In this document: piece after piece, positions 33,338-42,084 of the stretch | Layout of the letters: each line of letters begins with the position of its first letter | How positions within the stretch are numbered: the first letter of the stretch is position 1 | Origin: Bergeyella porcorum | GTDB taxonomy: Bacteria > Bacteroidota > Bacteroidia > Flavobacteriales > Weeksellaceae | Direction: 5' to 3' | Length of the DNA stretch: 64,000 nt | NCBI RefSeq assembly: GCF_042427575.1 | Contig: NZ_JBHMFD010000002.1 | Span: forward strand, 1 to 64,000 | Notes under the pieces: model-generated | Told to the model about the DNA's origin: nothing | The model's input: only the letters and a program-made list of their open reading frames with translations | Databases searched by the model: none | Position numbers and translations under genes: made by a program

Positions 33338-34690
33338 ATGAAAACCACTTTTGCAGATTTTGATTTACAAGAAAAAATTCTTGATGTATTGGCAGATTTA
33401 GAACTTTTTGAACCCACTCCTATTCAAGAAAAAAGTTTTAAACCAATACTCTCAGGGAGAGATATTATGGGAATTGCCCAGACGGGTACTGGGAAAACCC
33501 TCGCCTATCTCCTTCCTGTACTGAAAATGTGGAAGTATAATAAAAATAACAACCCTACCGTGTTAGTTCTTGTACCTACGCGAGAACTCGTGGTACAGGT
33601 TACCGAAATTTTAGAACAACTAACCCAGAACCTTACTACTAGAATTATAGGGGTCTATGGTGGTAAAAATATCAATACCCAGAAACTATTATTTGATAAT
33701 GGTTGTGATATTTTGGTGGGAACACCTGGACGCGTGATGGATTTAGCCATAGATAATGCCATTACCCTCAAAGAAGTGCAGAAACTCATCATTGATGAAT
33801 TTGACGAAATGCTCAATCTAGGGTTCCGCCCACAGCTCACTCACATCTTCGAAATGATGAGAGAAAAACGCCAAAACATTCTCTTTTCTGCGACAATGAC
33901 CGAAGCTGTAGATGATATGCTGGATGAATATTTTGCCAATCCAATAGAAATCTCTTTGGCAAAATCGGGGACGCCATTGGAAAAAATAGAACAAACCGCT
34001 TATAAAGTTGAAAATTTTAATACTAAAATCAACTTGTTAAAGCACCTATTAGAAACCGATGGAGACCTTTCTAAGATATTAATTTTCAACAATAATAAAC
34101 GACACGCTGATTTGCTATTCAATAGCATCAATGAATTGTTCCCAGAGCAGTTTGATGTCATCCACTCCAATAAATCTCAAAACTATCGTCTCAAAGCGAT
34201 GAAATCCTTTGAAAATGAAGAAATCCGAGGACTCATCACTACCGATGTAATGGCAAGAGGGCTTGATATTTCTAACATTACCCATGTTATCAATTTTGAA
34301 GTTCCTGAAATTCCAGAACAATACATTCACCGAATTGGTAGAACGGGGCGTGCGGATAAAGATGGTAAATCTATCACTTTTGTTACCAAAAAGGAAGAAG
34401 CTTTACTATTAGACATTGAAGTTTTGATGGATAAAGAGCTTACGCTCTTGGATTTTCCACAAGAGGTAAAAATCAATCCTAAGAAAATAGCGTCTGAGCA
34501 GGATGAAGTGAAGATGAAAAATCCTAATATCGTAAAATTAGAAGAAGGCGGTGGAGCCTTTCACGAGAAAAAGGATAAGAATAAAAAAATTAATCTGGGT
34601 GGTCCTCATAAAAGAAAGCAACCTAAGTCTAAGCCTGGAGGCAATAGAGCTCAAGCGAAGGCGAAGTCAAAAGCCAAAAGGAAAAAATAA
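33338..34690 (+). CDS. DEAD-box ATP-dependent RNA helicase
   Basis: 450 aa from the ATG at 33338; 31 upstream in-frame codons lack helicase homology and overlap a promoter element. Q motif (FEPTPIQEKSF), motif I AQTGTGKT, Ia PTRELVVQV, motif II reads DEFD instead of DEAD, motif III SAT, and motif VI HRIGRTGRADK. The basic C-terminal tail (KKIN ... KRKQPKSKPGGNRAQAKAKSK) likely binds RNA. Probably a ribosome-assembly or cold-response helicase. Confidence 0.9.
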   Translation: MKTTFADFDLQEKILDVLADLELFEPTPIQEKSFKPILSGRDIMGIAQTGTGKTLAYLLPVLKMWKYNKNNNPTVLVLVPTRELVVQVTEILEQLTQNLTTRIIGVYGGKNINTQKLLFDNGCDILVGTPGRVMDLAIDNAITLKEVQKLIIDEFDEMLNLGFRPQLTHIFEMMREKRQNILFSATMTEAVDDMLDEYFANPIEISLAKSGTPLEKIEQTAYKVENFNTKINLLKHLLETDGDLSKILIFNNNKRHADLLFNSINELFPEQFDVIHSNKSQNYRLKAMKSFENEEIRGLITTDVMARGLDISNITHVINFEVPEIPEQYIHRIGRTGRADKDGKSITFVTKKEEALLLDIEVLMDKELTLLDFPQEVKINPKKIASEQDEVKMKNPNIVKLEEGGGAFHEKKDKNKKINLGGPHKRKQPKSKPGGNRAQAKAKSKAKRKK

Positions 34691-34697
34691 CAAAATC

Positions 34698-34722
34698 AAC
34701 CGCACTCTGTAATGATGCGGTT
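34698..34722. terminator. Hairpin between convergent helicase and sirtuin genes
   Basis: Arms AACCGCA (34698-34704) and TGCGGTT (34716-34722), 7 bp perfect, in the 37-base gap between the two stops. No long T-run. Confidence 0.55.
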
Positions 34723-34727
34723 TCCTA

Positions 34728-35414
34728 TTATCTGTACTGTAATAAAGTTTTTTCCAATATTTTCATTCCCTCCGTAGCGGTCATCTGCAATGCGTTTTTG
34801 GAGGTTTTGAACTGCTCTGGGAGATGTGGGTCTATCACAAAAAGCTGGCAATCTGCGGGGATATCATACAGCAAACCTGCTGCGGGATACACTTGCAAGG
34901 ATGTCCCTATAACAAGAAAAATATCCGCTTCCGAAGCGGTGCGAATGGCAGTCTCCATCTCTGGCACCGCCTCTCCAAACCAAACAATATGCGGACGAAG
35001 CTGAACGCCATTATCATCTACATCGCCCCAATGTAAATCTTCTTCCCAAGGTATGACTCTATTTTCAGAATCAATAGGACGCACTTTTCGCAGTTCCCCG
35101 TGGAGGTGAAGCACTTGTGTAGAGCCTGCCCGCTCGTGTAAATCATCCACATTCTGAGTAATAATATGCACATCAAAATATTGCTCTAGCCGAGCCAAAA
35201 TCCTATGGGCATCGTTAGGCATTACTTCCTTTAGCTGTCTGCGTCTAAGGTTATAAAACTCTAAAACCAATTCTGGATTTTTAGCAAAACCTTCTGGAGA
35301 CGCTACATCTTCTATTCGGTGATTTTCCCACAGTCCATCAGCATCTCTAAAAGTACTAATGCCACTTTCGGCAGAAATACCCGCACCTGATAAAACCACT
35401 AATTTCTTTTTCAT
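34728..35414 (-). CDS. Sir2-family NAD-dependent protein deacylase lacking the zinc site
   Basis: 228 aa. NAD-binding GAGISAESGISTFRD (10-24), the ITQNVDDLHERAG stretch with the catalytic His in LHLHGEL, VWFGE, and GTSLQVYPAAGL. All four zinc-ligand Cys of CobB-like sirtuins are replaced: the zinc-ribbon region reads RPIDSENRVIPWEEDLHWGDVDDNG. The FYNLRRRQ segment keeps the Tyr and Arg typical of class III (SIRT5-like) desuccinylases/demalonylases, so acyl-lysine removal other than acetyl is plausible. Confidence 0.88.
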   Translation of the reverse strand: MKKKLVVLSGAGISAESGISTFRDADGLWENHRIEDVASPEGFAKNPELVLEFYNLRRRQLKEVMPNDAHRILARLEQYFDVHIITQNVDDLHERAGSTQVLHLHGELRKVRPIDSENRVIPWEEDLHWGDVDDNGVQLRPHIVWFGEAVPEMETAIRTASEADIFLVIGTSLQVYPAAGLLYDIPADCQLFVIDPHLPEQFKTSKNALQMTATEGMKILEKTLLQYR

Positions 35415-35454
35415 TGGATTTTTTCTACTTTAATTTAATAATTTTAAACAAATT

Positions 35455-36486
35455 TTACTTCCCCTTCTTCAAAACCTCAATAAAATGTGCTACCGCATCA
35501 TCGGGGGTTGCCCAAGAAGTGATAAGCCTGATGGCAGATGTTGTTTCATCAATGGATTTCCAAACGTAGAAATCAAAATATTGAGATAGATGTTCTATAT
35601 CCGAATTTTTCAGAATTGGAAAAATCTGATTGGTATAAGTATCTGCTAAGAATGAGTACCCCAAACTTTCAAACGCTTTCTTGAGCTTCATTGCTTGCCG
35701 ATTGGCGTGAGTTGCTAGTTCTAAATACCAATCATCTCGCAATAATTCTAAAAATTGAATTCCTAAAAGTCTTCCTTTGGCAAGCATTGCGCCTTTTTGT
35801 TTGATATGAAAACCAAAATTATCTTGCAACTTAGGGTTGGTCATTACAATAGCCTCTCCTATCAAAGCTCCATTTTTAGTTCCTCCGAGATAAAACACAT
35901 CGGTATAATGTGCTATATCTTCTAAGGTTAGGTCATTAGGCTCCGCCGTGAGGGCGTGTCCCAGCCTTGCTCCATCCATAAAGAGGTACAATCCTTTTTC
36001 TTTACAAAAAAGGGACAATTTTTCTAGTTCTGCTCGGGTATAGATGGTGCCTATCTCTGTAGAATTGGAAATATACACCAACTTGGGCATTACCTGATGG
36101 GGAATATTGGTATGGCTATCCAGCACTTCCTGAATATGTTCTGGTGTAAGCTTTCCGTGAGGCGTTTCTACCCCGTGTACTTTATGCCCAGTAGCCTCTA
36201 TAGCTCCACTTTCATTGGTGAAAATATGCCCTGTTGTTGCCGAAATTACACTTTGATAAGGGCGTAAAATGGAAGAAATCACAATGAGATTTGCCTGTGT
36301 TCCTCCCGAAACCAAATCGACCTTAGCTACCGAGCATTGGGTCTTTTCTTGGATGATTGTTTCCACGGATTGGCTAAACTCATCCAATCCGTATCCTACC
36401 TGTTGGCTCATATTATGCCTTGATAAGGCTTCTAATATTCTGGGGTGGCATCCCTCCGAATAATCATTTTTAAAAGAATATTTCAT
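35455..36486 (-). CDS. ltaE: Threonine aldolase-like PLP enzyme
   Basis: 343 aa fold-type I enzyme of the beta-eliminating lyase/threonine aldolase family that cleaves L-threonine or L-allo-threonine to glycine and acetaldehyde. Motifs: NDYSEGCHPRILEAL start, VSGGTQANLIV, HGKLTPEHI, YISNSTEIGTIY, FMDGARLGHAL, and the Schiff-base lysine in YLGGTKNGAL. Length is typical. The low-specificity form is assumed. Confidence 0.85.
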   Translation of the reverse strand: MKYSFKNDYSEGCHPRILEALSRHNMSQQVGYGLDEFSQSVETIIQEKTQCSVAKVDLVSGGTQANLIVISSILRPYQSVISATTGHIFTNESGAIEATGHKVHGVETPHGKLTPEHIQEVLDSHTNIPHQVMPKLVYISNSTEIGTIYTRAELEKLSLFCKEKGLYLFMDGARLGHALTAEPNDLTLEDIAHYTDVFYLGGTKNGALIGEAIVMTNPKLQDNFGFHIKQKGAMLAKGRLLGIQFLELLRDDWYLELATHANRQAMKLKKAFESLGYSFLADTYTNQIFPILKNSDIEHLSQYFDFYVWKSIDETTSAIRLITSWATPDDAVAHFIEVLKKGK

Positions 36487-36499
36487 TAATGATATGGGT

Positions 36500-37108
36500 T
36501 TAAAGTTTCTTCATATCTATCTCCCCCGTCTTATCTTCTATGGTATAATTAAGAGCCTTTGCCAAAATAAAAATCTGATTAAGATTTTCTATCAATTGCT
36601 GTCTGCCTTCGTTTCTGAGGCGGGTTTCATCTACAGATTTTATAGCATTTTGTTTGGCATTGTCTTGTATTCTTTTGATATCCTGCTCACTGATTCTATT
36701 CAAAAAAGAATCGTCTATGGATTGGATTTCCACACTTGGAATAATCTTAATTTCTGCATTGGGAAGCTCGCGGATAATCAATTTTTTACCAATGCTATCC
36801 ACCTCCAATTTCATTTGGTTCAAATCATAAGATACCTGTGCATTGGTTTTGGTGAAAGTGATGATTTGCTTTTCAGTATCAGGAAGTAATCCTCCCAGAA
36901 GCTGCGTTGTCATCTTGGTTTTCTGCATAACAGAAAAATCCTGCTCTACCACTACCATCTTGTTCATTCTTTTAATCTGATTGGTAATGATATAAACATC
37001 ATTTCGCATAGATTCATCTTTGGAAGTCAGTTTTTTTATTACAAAAAATGAAACTCCCATAAGCAATACTCCTGCAAGAAAACCTACAACAATACTTCTA
37101 TTTTTCAC
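36500..37108 (-). CDS. DUF4230 domain membrane-anchored protein
   Basis: 202 aa. One N-terminal TM segment (about 6-26), then a DUF4230-type region (VVVEQDFSVMQKTKMTTQLLGGLLPDTEKQIITFTKTNAQVSYDL...). Function unknown. The start is GTG at 37108, and the first codons overlap the end of the upstream thioredoxin gene by 11 bases, which suggests translational coupling and a joint role. Confidence 0.75.
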   Translation of the reverse strand: MKNRSIVVGFLAGVLLMGVSFFVIKKLTSKDESMRNDVYIITNQIKRMNKMVVVEQDFSVMQKTKMTTQLLGGLLPDTEKQIITFTKTNAQVSYDLNQMKLEVDSIGKKLIIRELPNAEIKIIPSVEIQSIDDSFLNRISEQDIKRIQDNAKQNAIKSVDETRLRNEGRQQLIENLNQIFILAKALNYTIEDKTGEIDMKKL

Positions 37109-37673
37109 CTTTTTTCTTTTTTAATAAATCTCCAACAGAAGTGTCATTTTTCTTTATAATCTCTAAAATATCTTTTTCTAAATAGCCACTTTGCGGATAC
37201 TCTATAATTCTACCCAATTCTTTACCATATTTTTTTACAATAATGGTTGGTACTTTTTGGATATTATACAATCCTTCTTCACCATTAGGCGATTCTTTCT
37301 TTCTATTAACACCGATGATGGTAAGCTTATTGGTAGGATACTTTGCCGCATCTAAAATCTTCATCAGCCTTGGAAATTCTCTGTGGCTATCATCACACCA
37401 AGTTCCTAAGAAAACCGTGATTTGATGGCTGCTCAACTTCTCTTTTTTCAATTCAGAAACGGATACTTCATCTATTTGATATTGAGAATATTCTGTGTTA
37501 TACCACTGGCTATAAGGTTCTTTCTGAAATTGCTCTAGCGTTTGTTGTCCTAAAAGCATTTTCCCATCGCGTTGGCTTTCCACTTCCCTATTTACCACTA
37601 CTTTATGAGTTTCACAAGAAGATAATGATAAAAACGCTACTATCGCAACGCTTAAAAATTTAATAATTCTCAT
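37098..37673 (-). CDS. Thioredoxin-like lipoprotein, WCxxS active site
   Basis: 191 aa. Lipobox LSLSSC at about Cys20. A thioredoxin fold with LGTWCDDSHREF in place of WCxxC, so it cannot form the usual disulfide by itself. IQKVPTIIVKKYG is the cis-Pro region. The C-terminus is Lys-rich (LLKKKKGEK). Probably a periplasmic thioredoxin-like or peroxiredoxin-like protein anchored in the membrane. Forms an overlapping pair with DUF4230 and lies 6 bases downstream of the pyrophosphohydrolase gene. Confidence 0.78.
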   Translation of the reverse strand: MRIIKFLSVAIVAFLSLSSCETHKVVVNREVESQRDGKMLLGQQTLEQFQKEPYSQWYNTEYSQYQIDEVSVSELKKEKLSSHQITVFLGTWCDDSHREFPRLMKILDAAKYPTNKLTIIGVNRKKESPNGEEGLYNIQKVPTIIVKKYGKELGRIIEYPQSGYLEKDILEIIKKNDTSVGDLLKKKKGEK

Positions 37674-37679
37674 TATTTT

Positions 37680-38147
37680 TTATTTTTCTATGATTGATTT
37701 TAAATCTGCAGGAGAGTAATTCACGCTTTTTAAAACTTTATCATCTGCTACTCTATGTACATTAATTTTCTCCCCAGAAACCTCTGAATAAGCTTCCACA
37801 CCTTTAGCTTGGTAAAATGCTATGGTTTCATTGGCTTCCTCTTGTGTAGAGCAAGCTTTAGACATATTAGAACGCTGCACTTCATTGAAAAGTTCAACAA
37901 ATTTTTTGCCTAAACCAAATTCTAACACGGCACCACTTAATACATATTGCAAATCACAAAGAGCATCTGCTACCTCTACAATATTATGGTCTTCAATGGC
38001 TTTTTTTAATTCGTCCAACTCTTCTTGAAGCAAATCTACTCTTAGCTGACAACGCTCTGCGGAAGGTATCTGCGGAGTATCTAAAATAGGAGCATTAAAG
38101 GTTTTATGAAACGCTGCCACTTGATTTAAACTATCTATTTTTTCCAT
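37680..38147 (-). CDS. MazG/PRA-PH-like nucleotide pyrophosphohydrolase
   Basis: 155 aa all-alpha NTP-PPase. Metal-binding Glu/Asp: LLQEELDELKKAIE and ALCDLQYVLSG, the EExxE...ExxD-type pattern of the MazG/HisE superfamily. It probably hydrolyses a (d)NTP or related nucleotide; the exact substrate is unknown. A -7 element TATATTTG at 38178-38171 on the minus strand directly abuts the acyl-CoA dehydrogenase terminator. First gene of a run through the thioredoxin and DUF4230 genes. Confidence 0.8.
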   Translation of the reverse strand: MEKIDSLNQVAAFHKTFNAPILDTPQIPSAERCQLRVDLLQEELDELKKAIEDHNIVEVADALCDLQYVLSGAVLEFGLGKKFVELFNEVQRSNMSKACSTQEEANETIAFYQAKGVEAYSEVSGEKINVHRVADDKVLKSVNYSPADLKSIIEK

Positions 38148-38170
38148 TAATTGTACTTTAAATTATTGAG

Positions 38171-38178
38171 CAAATATA
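38171..38178 (-). promoter_or_regulatory. -7 promoter element of the pyrophosphohydrolase operon
   Basis: TATATTTG, 24 bases upstream of the ATG, immediately after the T-run of the preceding terminator (38181-38206). Confidence 0.5.
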
Positions 38179-38180
38179 AA

Positions 38181-38206
38181 AAAAGCACCACAATTTATGG
38201 TGCTTT
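38181..38206 (-). terminator. Terminator of the acyl-CoA dehydrogenase gene
   Basis: AAAGCACCA (38182-38190) pairs with TGGTGCTTT (38198-38206), perfect, followed on the minus strand by seven T. Confidence 0.88.
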
Positions 38207-38227
38207 ATGATTAAAATTAAAATCTTT

Positions 38228-39367
38228 TTATTTTGAAATTTCTCTACCAATGACCAATCTTTGGATTTCAGAAGTCCCTTCTCCTATGGTACATAGCTTA
38301 GAATCTCTATAGAATTTTTCTGCTGGGAAATCTTTGGTATAACCATAGCCACCGAAAACCTGCACTGCATTATTCGCAATTCTTACACACGCTTCAGAGG
38401 CATAAAGTTTTGCCATTGCTCCTTCTCTGGTCATTTTTTGTTTAGCATCTTTCATTGTAGCGGCTCTTCTGATGAGTAATTCTGCAGCATCTATTTCCGT
38501 AGCCATATCTGCCAACATAAAGTTTATCGCTTGAAACTGATTGATTGGCTTGCCAAACTGATGTCTTTCCAAAGAGTATTTTAATGCAGCCTTGTAAGCA
38601 CCACGAGCAATACCCAAGCTGAGTGCAGCAATGGAAATTCTACCACCATCTAGGATTTTCATCGCTTGTTTAAAGCCTTCTCCTACTTCTCCCAAACGGT
38701 GAGAATCTGGTACTCTCACATTATCAAAGATAAGTTCTGCCGTTTCAGAGGCTCTCATCCCCAGTTTATTTTCTTTTTTGCCCGAAGTAAAACCTGGCAT
38801 TCCTTTTTCTAAAACGAAAGCTGTAGAATTATTTTTAGCTCCCTTCTCTCCTGTTCTGGTCATTACCACCGCAATATCTCCAGAAATAGCGTGCGTAATA
38901 AAGTTCTTAGCACCATTCAGTACCCATTCATCACCATCTTTCACCGCTGTAGTACTCATTCCTCCAGAGTCTGACCCCGTGTTGTGCTCCGTAAGTCCCC
39001 AAGCACCAATCACCTTGCCCGAAGCCAACTGAGGAAGCCATTTTCTTCTTTGCTCTTCGTTCCCAAATTCATAAATATGATTAGTACAGAGTGAGTTGTG
39101 TGCAGCTACGGAAAGCCCAATAGAAGGGTCAACTTGAGAAATCTCGTCCAAAATGGTAACATACTCTTGGTATCCTAAGCCCGAGCCACCATATTCTTCT
39201 GGTACTACGATTCCCATAAATCCCATCTCGCCCAACTGATGAAATAAATCTATTGGAAAGGTTTGGCTTTCATCCCATTCCATAATGTTAGGACGGATAT
39301 TCTTCTCAGCAAAGTCTCTCGCTGTTTCTGCTATCATTTGCAGGTTGTGATTCAATTCTGTATTCAT
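38228..39367 (-). CDS. Acyl-CoA dehydrogenase
   Basis: 379 aa FAD enzyme of fatty-acid or branched-chain acyl-CoA oxidation. Conserved: GLTEHNTGSDSGGM (FAD/substrate loop), LRASETAEL-type NKLGMRASETAELIFDNVRVP, YSLERHQFGKPINQFQAINFMLADM, and the C-terminal YTKDFPAEKFYRDSKLCTIGEGTSEIQRLVIGR. The catalytic Glu is expected in the IGEGTSEIQ stretch. Chain-length preference is not clear. A -7 element TATATTTG is at 39389-39382. Confidence 0.92.
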   Translation of the reverse strand: MNTELNHNLQMIAETARDFAEKNIRPNIMEWDESQTFPIDLFHQLGEMGFMGIVVPEEYGGSGLGYQEYVTILDEISQVDPSIGLSVAAHNSLCTNHIYEFGNEEQRRKWLPQLASGKVIGAWGLTEHNTGSDSGGMSTTAVKDGDEWVLNGAKNFITHAISGDIAVVMTRTGEKGAKNNSTAFVLEKGMPGFTSGKKENKLGMRASETAELIFDNVRVPDSHRLGEVGEGFKQAMKILDGGRISIAALSLGIARGAYKAALKYSLERHQFGKPINQFQAINFMLADMATEIDAAELLIRRAATMKDAKQKMTREGAMAKLYASEACVRIANNAVQVFGGYGYTKDFPAEKFYRDSKLCTIGEGTSEIQRLVIGREISK

Positions 39368-39427
39368 AAATATCGTTTGCCCAAATATAGGAAAAATTTG
39401 TTATTGAAATTAAAAAATCAAATTACT

Positions 39428-39603
39428 TTTTAGGCTAAACGCACGAAATTTATAAATTGCTAATAACTAACGATTTGTATTTTCGTCACTTTCTACAAAA
39501 GTAATCAAGATTAAAATATAATAAACTGATATTCAATATGTATATTCAATATGTATATTCATCAAGTATCTTCAAAATATAATTTCGTGCGTTTAACCTA
39601 AAA
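39428..39603. mobile_element. MITE-like element with 23-bp inverted ends
   Basis: Left end TTTTAGGCTAAACGCACGAA (39428 onward, to 39450) is matched by its reverse complement at 39581-39603 with a single mismatch. About 130 AT-rich bases lie between, including direct repeats of TATTCAATATGTA (39532-39560). No ORF. A nonautonomous transposable element or long regulatory hairpin in a gap between two minus-strand genes. No clear target duplication. Confidence 0.6.
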
Positions 39604-39730
39604 CTTACCCTTGCTAAGATAGAAGAAATTTTTGAAATAAAAGCACCTTTCCTACTCCTCCCTCCTTTTAAAAAACAAAATAGGAATTTTTCCTCAAAAA
39701 ATATAGAAACTCTTTCTCAAGTTGGAAGAA

Positions 39731-39758
39731 AAAAAACGCCCATTACTGAGCGTTTTTT
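39731..39758 (-). terminator. Terminator of typA
   Basis: AAAAAACGC (39731-39739) pairs with GCGTTTTTT (39750-39758), 33 bases past the typA stop. Confidence 0.8.
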
Positions 39759-39790
39759 TGTTGGTTATTGCTTGCAAGTTATGCGTTATA

Positions 39791-41599
39791 TTATTCTGAT
39801 TTTGCCATTCTTTCGGCACGCTTTCTATCTTCCTCTGCAAGAATTTTCTTACGCATACGGATGAAGTTAGGCGTTACCTCTATACATTCGTCTGCTTGGA
39901 TGTATTCCATACATTCTTCCAAAGACATTAGGATTTTCGGAGCGATGTTACCATCTTTATCTTTACCTGCCGCACGCATATTATTAAGCTGTTTTCCTTC
40001 TACAATATTCACTACAAGGTCGCCTGGCTTATTTTGCTCGCCTACAATCATCCCTGTGTAAACTTCCTCACCTGGATCTACAAAGAAACGCCCTCTATCT
40101 TGCAATTTTTCGATGGAGTAAGCCGTACCTTGTCCTTGGTTTTTAGAAATCAAAACACCATTATTTCTTCCTGCGATGGCTCCTTTAAATGGTTTGTATT
40201 CTGAAAAACGGTGAGCCATAATTGCCTCCCCTGCCGTTGCTGTTAGCATCTGCGAACGCAAGCCTATCAATCCACGAGATGGGATTTCAAACTCTAAGTG
40301 CTGCATTTCGCCTTTGGTTTCCATTATGTGAAGGTCGCCTTTTCTCTGCGTAGCCAAATCGATAACACGAGAAGCGTATTCCTCTGGAACATCTACTACC
40401 ATTGTTTCGTAAGGCTCACATTTCTCACCATCGATATCTCTCAAGATAACTTGTGGTTGCCCAATGGTCATTTCATAGCCCTCTCTTCTCATTGTTTCAA
40501 TCAAAACAGAAAGGTGCAAAATACCACGCCCGAAGACCAAGAAAGTATTAGCATCATCGGTCTGCTCTACTCTCAATGCGAGGTTTTTCTCCAATTCTTT
40601 TTCTAATCTTTCTTTCAAGTGATTAGAGGTGACATATTTGCCATCTTTCCCGAAGAAAGGTGAATTGTTGATAGAGAAAGTCATATTCAGTGTAGGCTCA
40701 TCGATGGAAAGTCTGCTCAATGGCTCTGGATTTTCTAAATCCACAAAAGTATCTCCAATCTGGAAAGCATCAAACCCTACAATGGCACAGATGTCTCCCG
40801 CCTGAACTTCTGCTACTTTCTTTTTCCCCAATCCTTCGAAAACATACAATTCTTTCACTTTTCCTTTCAGGATATTGCCATTTTCCTGAGCTAAACCTAT
40901 CCATTGTCCTTCTTTTACGCTACCACGGGTTACTTTTCCTACGGCAATTCTTCCCAAGAAAGAGGAATAATCTAAGGAGGTAATCTGCATCTGTAGGTTT
41001 CCTTCTTCTATTTTCGGTTCTGGAACATATTCTAAAATCCCGTCAAGAAGGGGCAAAATGCTATCGGAAGGTTCCAAACTGGTATTGAACCACCCTTGCT
41101 TGGACGAACCGTAGAAAGTAGGGAAATCCAATTGTTCTTCGGTAGCATCTAGGTTGAAGAACAAATCGAAAACATTATCGTGCACCTCATCTGGGCGACA
41201 GTTTTCTTTATCCACCTTGTTAATCACTACGATAGGCTTCAGTCCCAATTCCAATGCTTTATGCAAAACGAAACGCGTCTGTGGCATTGGCCCTTCAAAG
41301 GCATCTACTAGAAGGATTACCCCGTCTGCCATCTTCAAAACCCGCTCTACTTCTCCACCAAAATCGGCGTGCCCAGGCGTGTCTATTACATTGATTTTGG
41401 TATCTTTATAGGTTACCGAAATATTTTTGGAAAGGATGGTAATGCCTCGTTCTCTTTCAAGGTCATTATTGTCCATAATCAACTCTCCCGATTCTTGGTT
41501 TTCTCTGAAAATATTAGTAGCGTGGATAATCTTGTCCACCAATGTGGTTTTTCCGTGGTCTACGTGTGCGATAATCGCAATGTTTCTAATGTTTTGCAT
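39791..41599 (-). CDS. typA: Ribosome-associated GTPase TypA/BipA
   Basis: 602 aa translation-factor-family GTPase that helps 50S assembly, especially in the cold. G motifs: IAHVDHGKTT (G1), DTPGHADFGGEVER (G3), NKVDKENCRPDE (G4); then domain II, EF-G-like domains III and V, and the TypA-specific C-terminal domain (HRFSEYKPFKG, DEEVYTGMIVGE-type, ILMSLEECMEYI). A -7 element TACTTTTG is at 41625-41618. Confidence 0.95.
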   Translation of the reverse strand: MQNIRNIAIIAHVDHGKTTLVDKIIHATNIFRENQESGELIMDNNDLERERGITILSKNISVTYKDTKINVIDTPGHADFGGEVERVLKMADGVILLVDAFEGPMPQTRFVLHKALELGLKPIVVINKVDKENCRPDEVHDNVFDLFFNLDATEEQLDFPTFYGSSKQGWFNTSLEPSDSILPLLDGILEYVPEPKIEEGNLQMQITSLDYSSFLGRIAVGKVTRGSVKEGQWIGLAQENGNILKGKVKELYVFEGLGKKKVAEVQAGDICAIVGFDAFQIGDTFVDLENPEPLSRLSIDEPTLNMTFSINNSPFFGKDGKYVTSNHLKERLEKELEKNLALRVEQTDDANTFLVFGRGILHLSVLIETMRREGYEMTIGQPQVILRDIDGEKCEPYETMVVDVPEEYASRVIDLATQRKGDLHIMETKGEMQHLEFEIPSRGLIGLRSQMLTATAGEAIMAHRFSEYKPFKGAIAGRNNGVLISKNQGQGTAYSIEKLQDRGRFFVDPGEEVYTGMIVGEQNKPGDLVVNIVEGKQLNNMRAAGKDKDGNIAPKILMSLEECMEYIQADECIEVTPNFIRMRKKILAEEDRKRAERMAKSE

Positions 41600-41661
41600 A
41601 AATGAATTTTACGAGGGCAAAAGTAAGGATTTTTTATGAAAAATGTAATCTATCTCTTACG

Positions 41662-41692
41662 AAAAAAGCGATTGCTCTATACCGCAACCGCT
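41662..41692 (-). terminator. Terminator of the YdcH-like gene
   Basis: AGCGATTGC (41667-41675) pairs with GCAACCGCT (41684-41692), one G-U pair, followed on the minus strand by six T. Confidence 0.75.
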
Positions 41693-41722
41693 ATAAATAA
41701 AATCAATAAAATGAAAAAATGA

Positions 41723-41959
41723 TCAATTATTATTCAAATAAGTGTAGATATCATCTTTAAGATGAACGCGTTTTTTTCTCAAATCTGTGAGATGCTCATC
41801 TGTGGTATGGTTTACTTCTCCCTCTTCGTAATGCTGTATCAGTGCATTAACTTCTTCATAATTGACATACAGACTAAGAAACTTTTCATCGTTCGCTTTC
41901 AAGTGTGCTATTTTTTCTACAAACTCTGGGAACTCGTTGATTAATATATGATTTTCCAT
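41723..41959 (-). CDS. YdcH/DUF465 family small protein
   Basis: 78 aa, helical hairpin of the YdcH (DUF465) family: FPEFVEKIAHLKANDEKF and LRKKRVHLKDDIYTYL. Such proteins are small cytosolic helix pairs of unknown function. Upstream of typA on the same strand, with its own terminator in between. Confidence 0.85.
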   Translation of the reverse strand: MENHILINEFPEFVEKIAHLKANDEKFLSLYVNYEEVNALIQHYEEGEVNHTTDEHLTDLRKKRVHLKDDIYTYLNNN

Positions 41960-42084
41960 AATGTTTAATAATTTTATGATGTAAAGTTACTCAATATTTT
42001 CACACCAGTCAATATGAAACAAATCAGATAGAGAATTTAGATTTTATTTAAATGCAAGTTTTTATTCCTTTAGAAAGAGGAATT

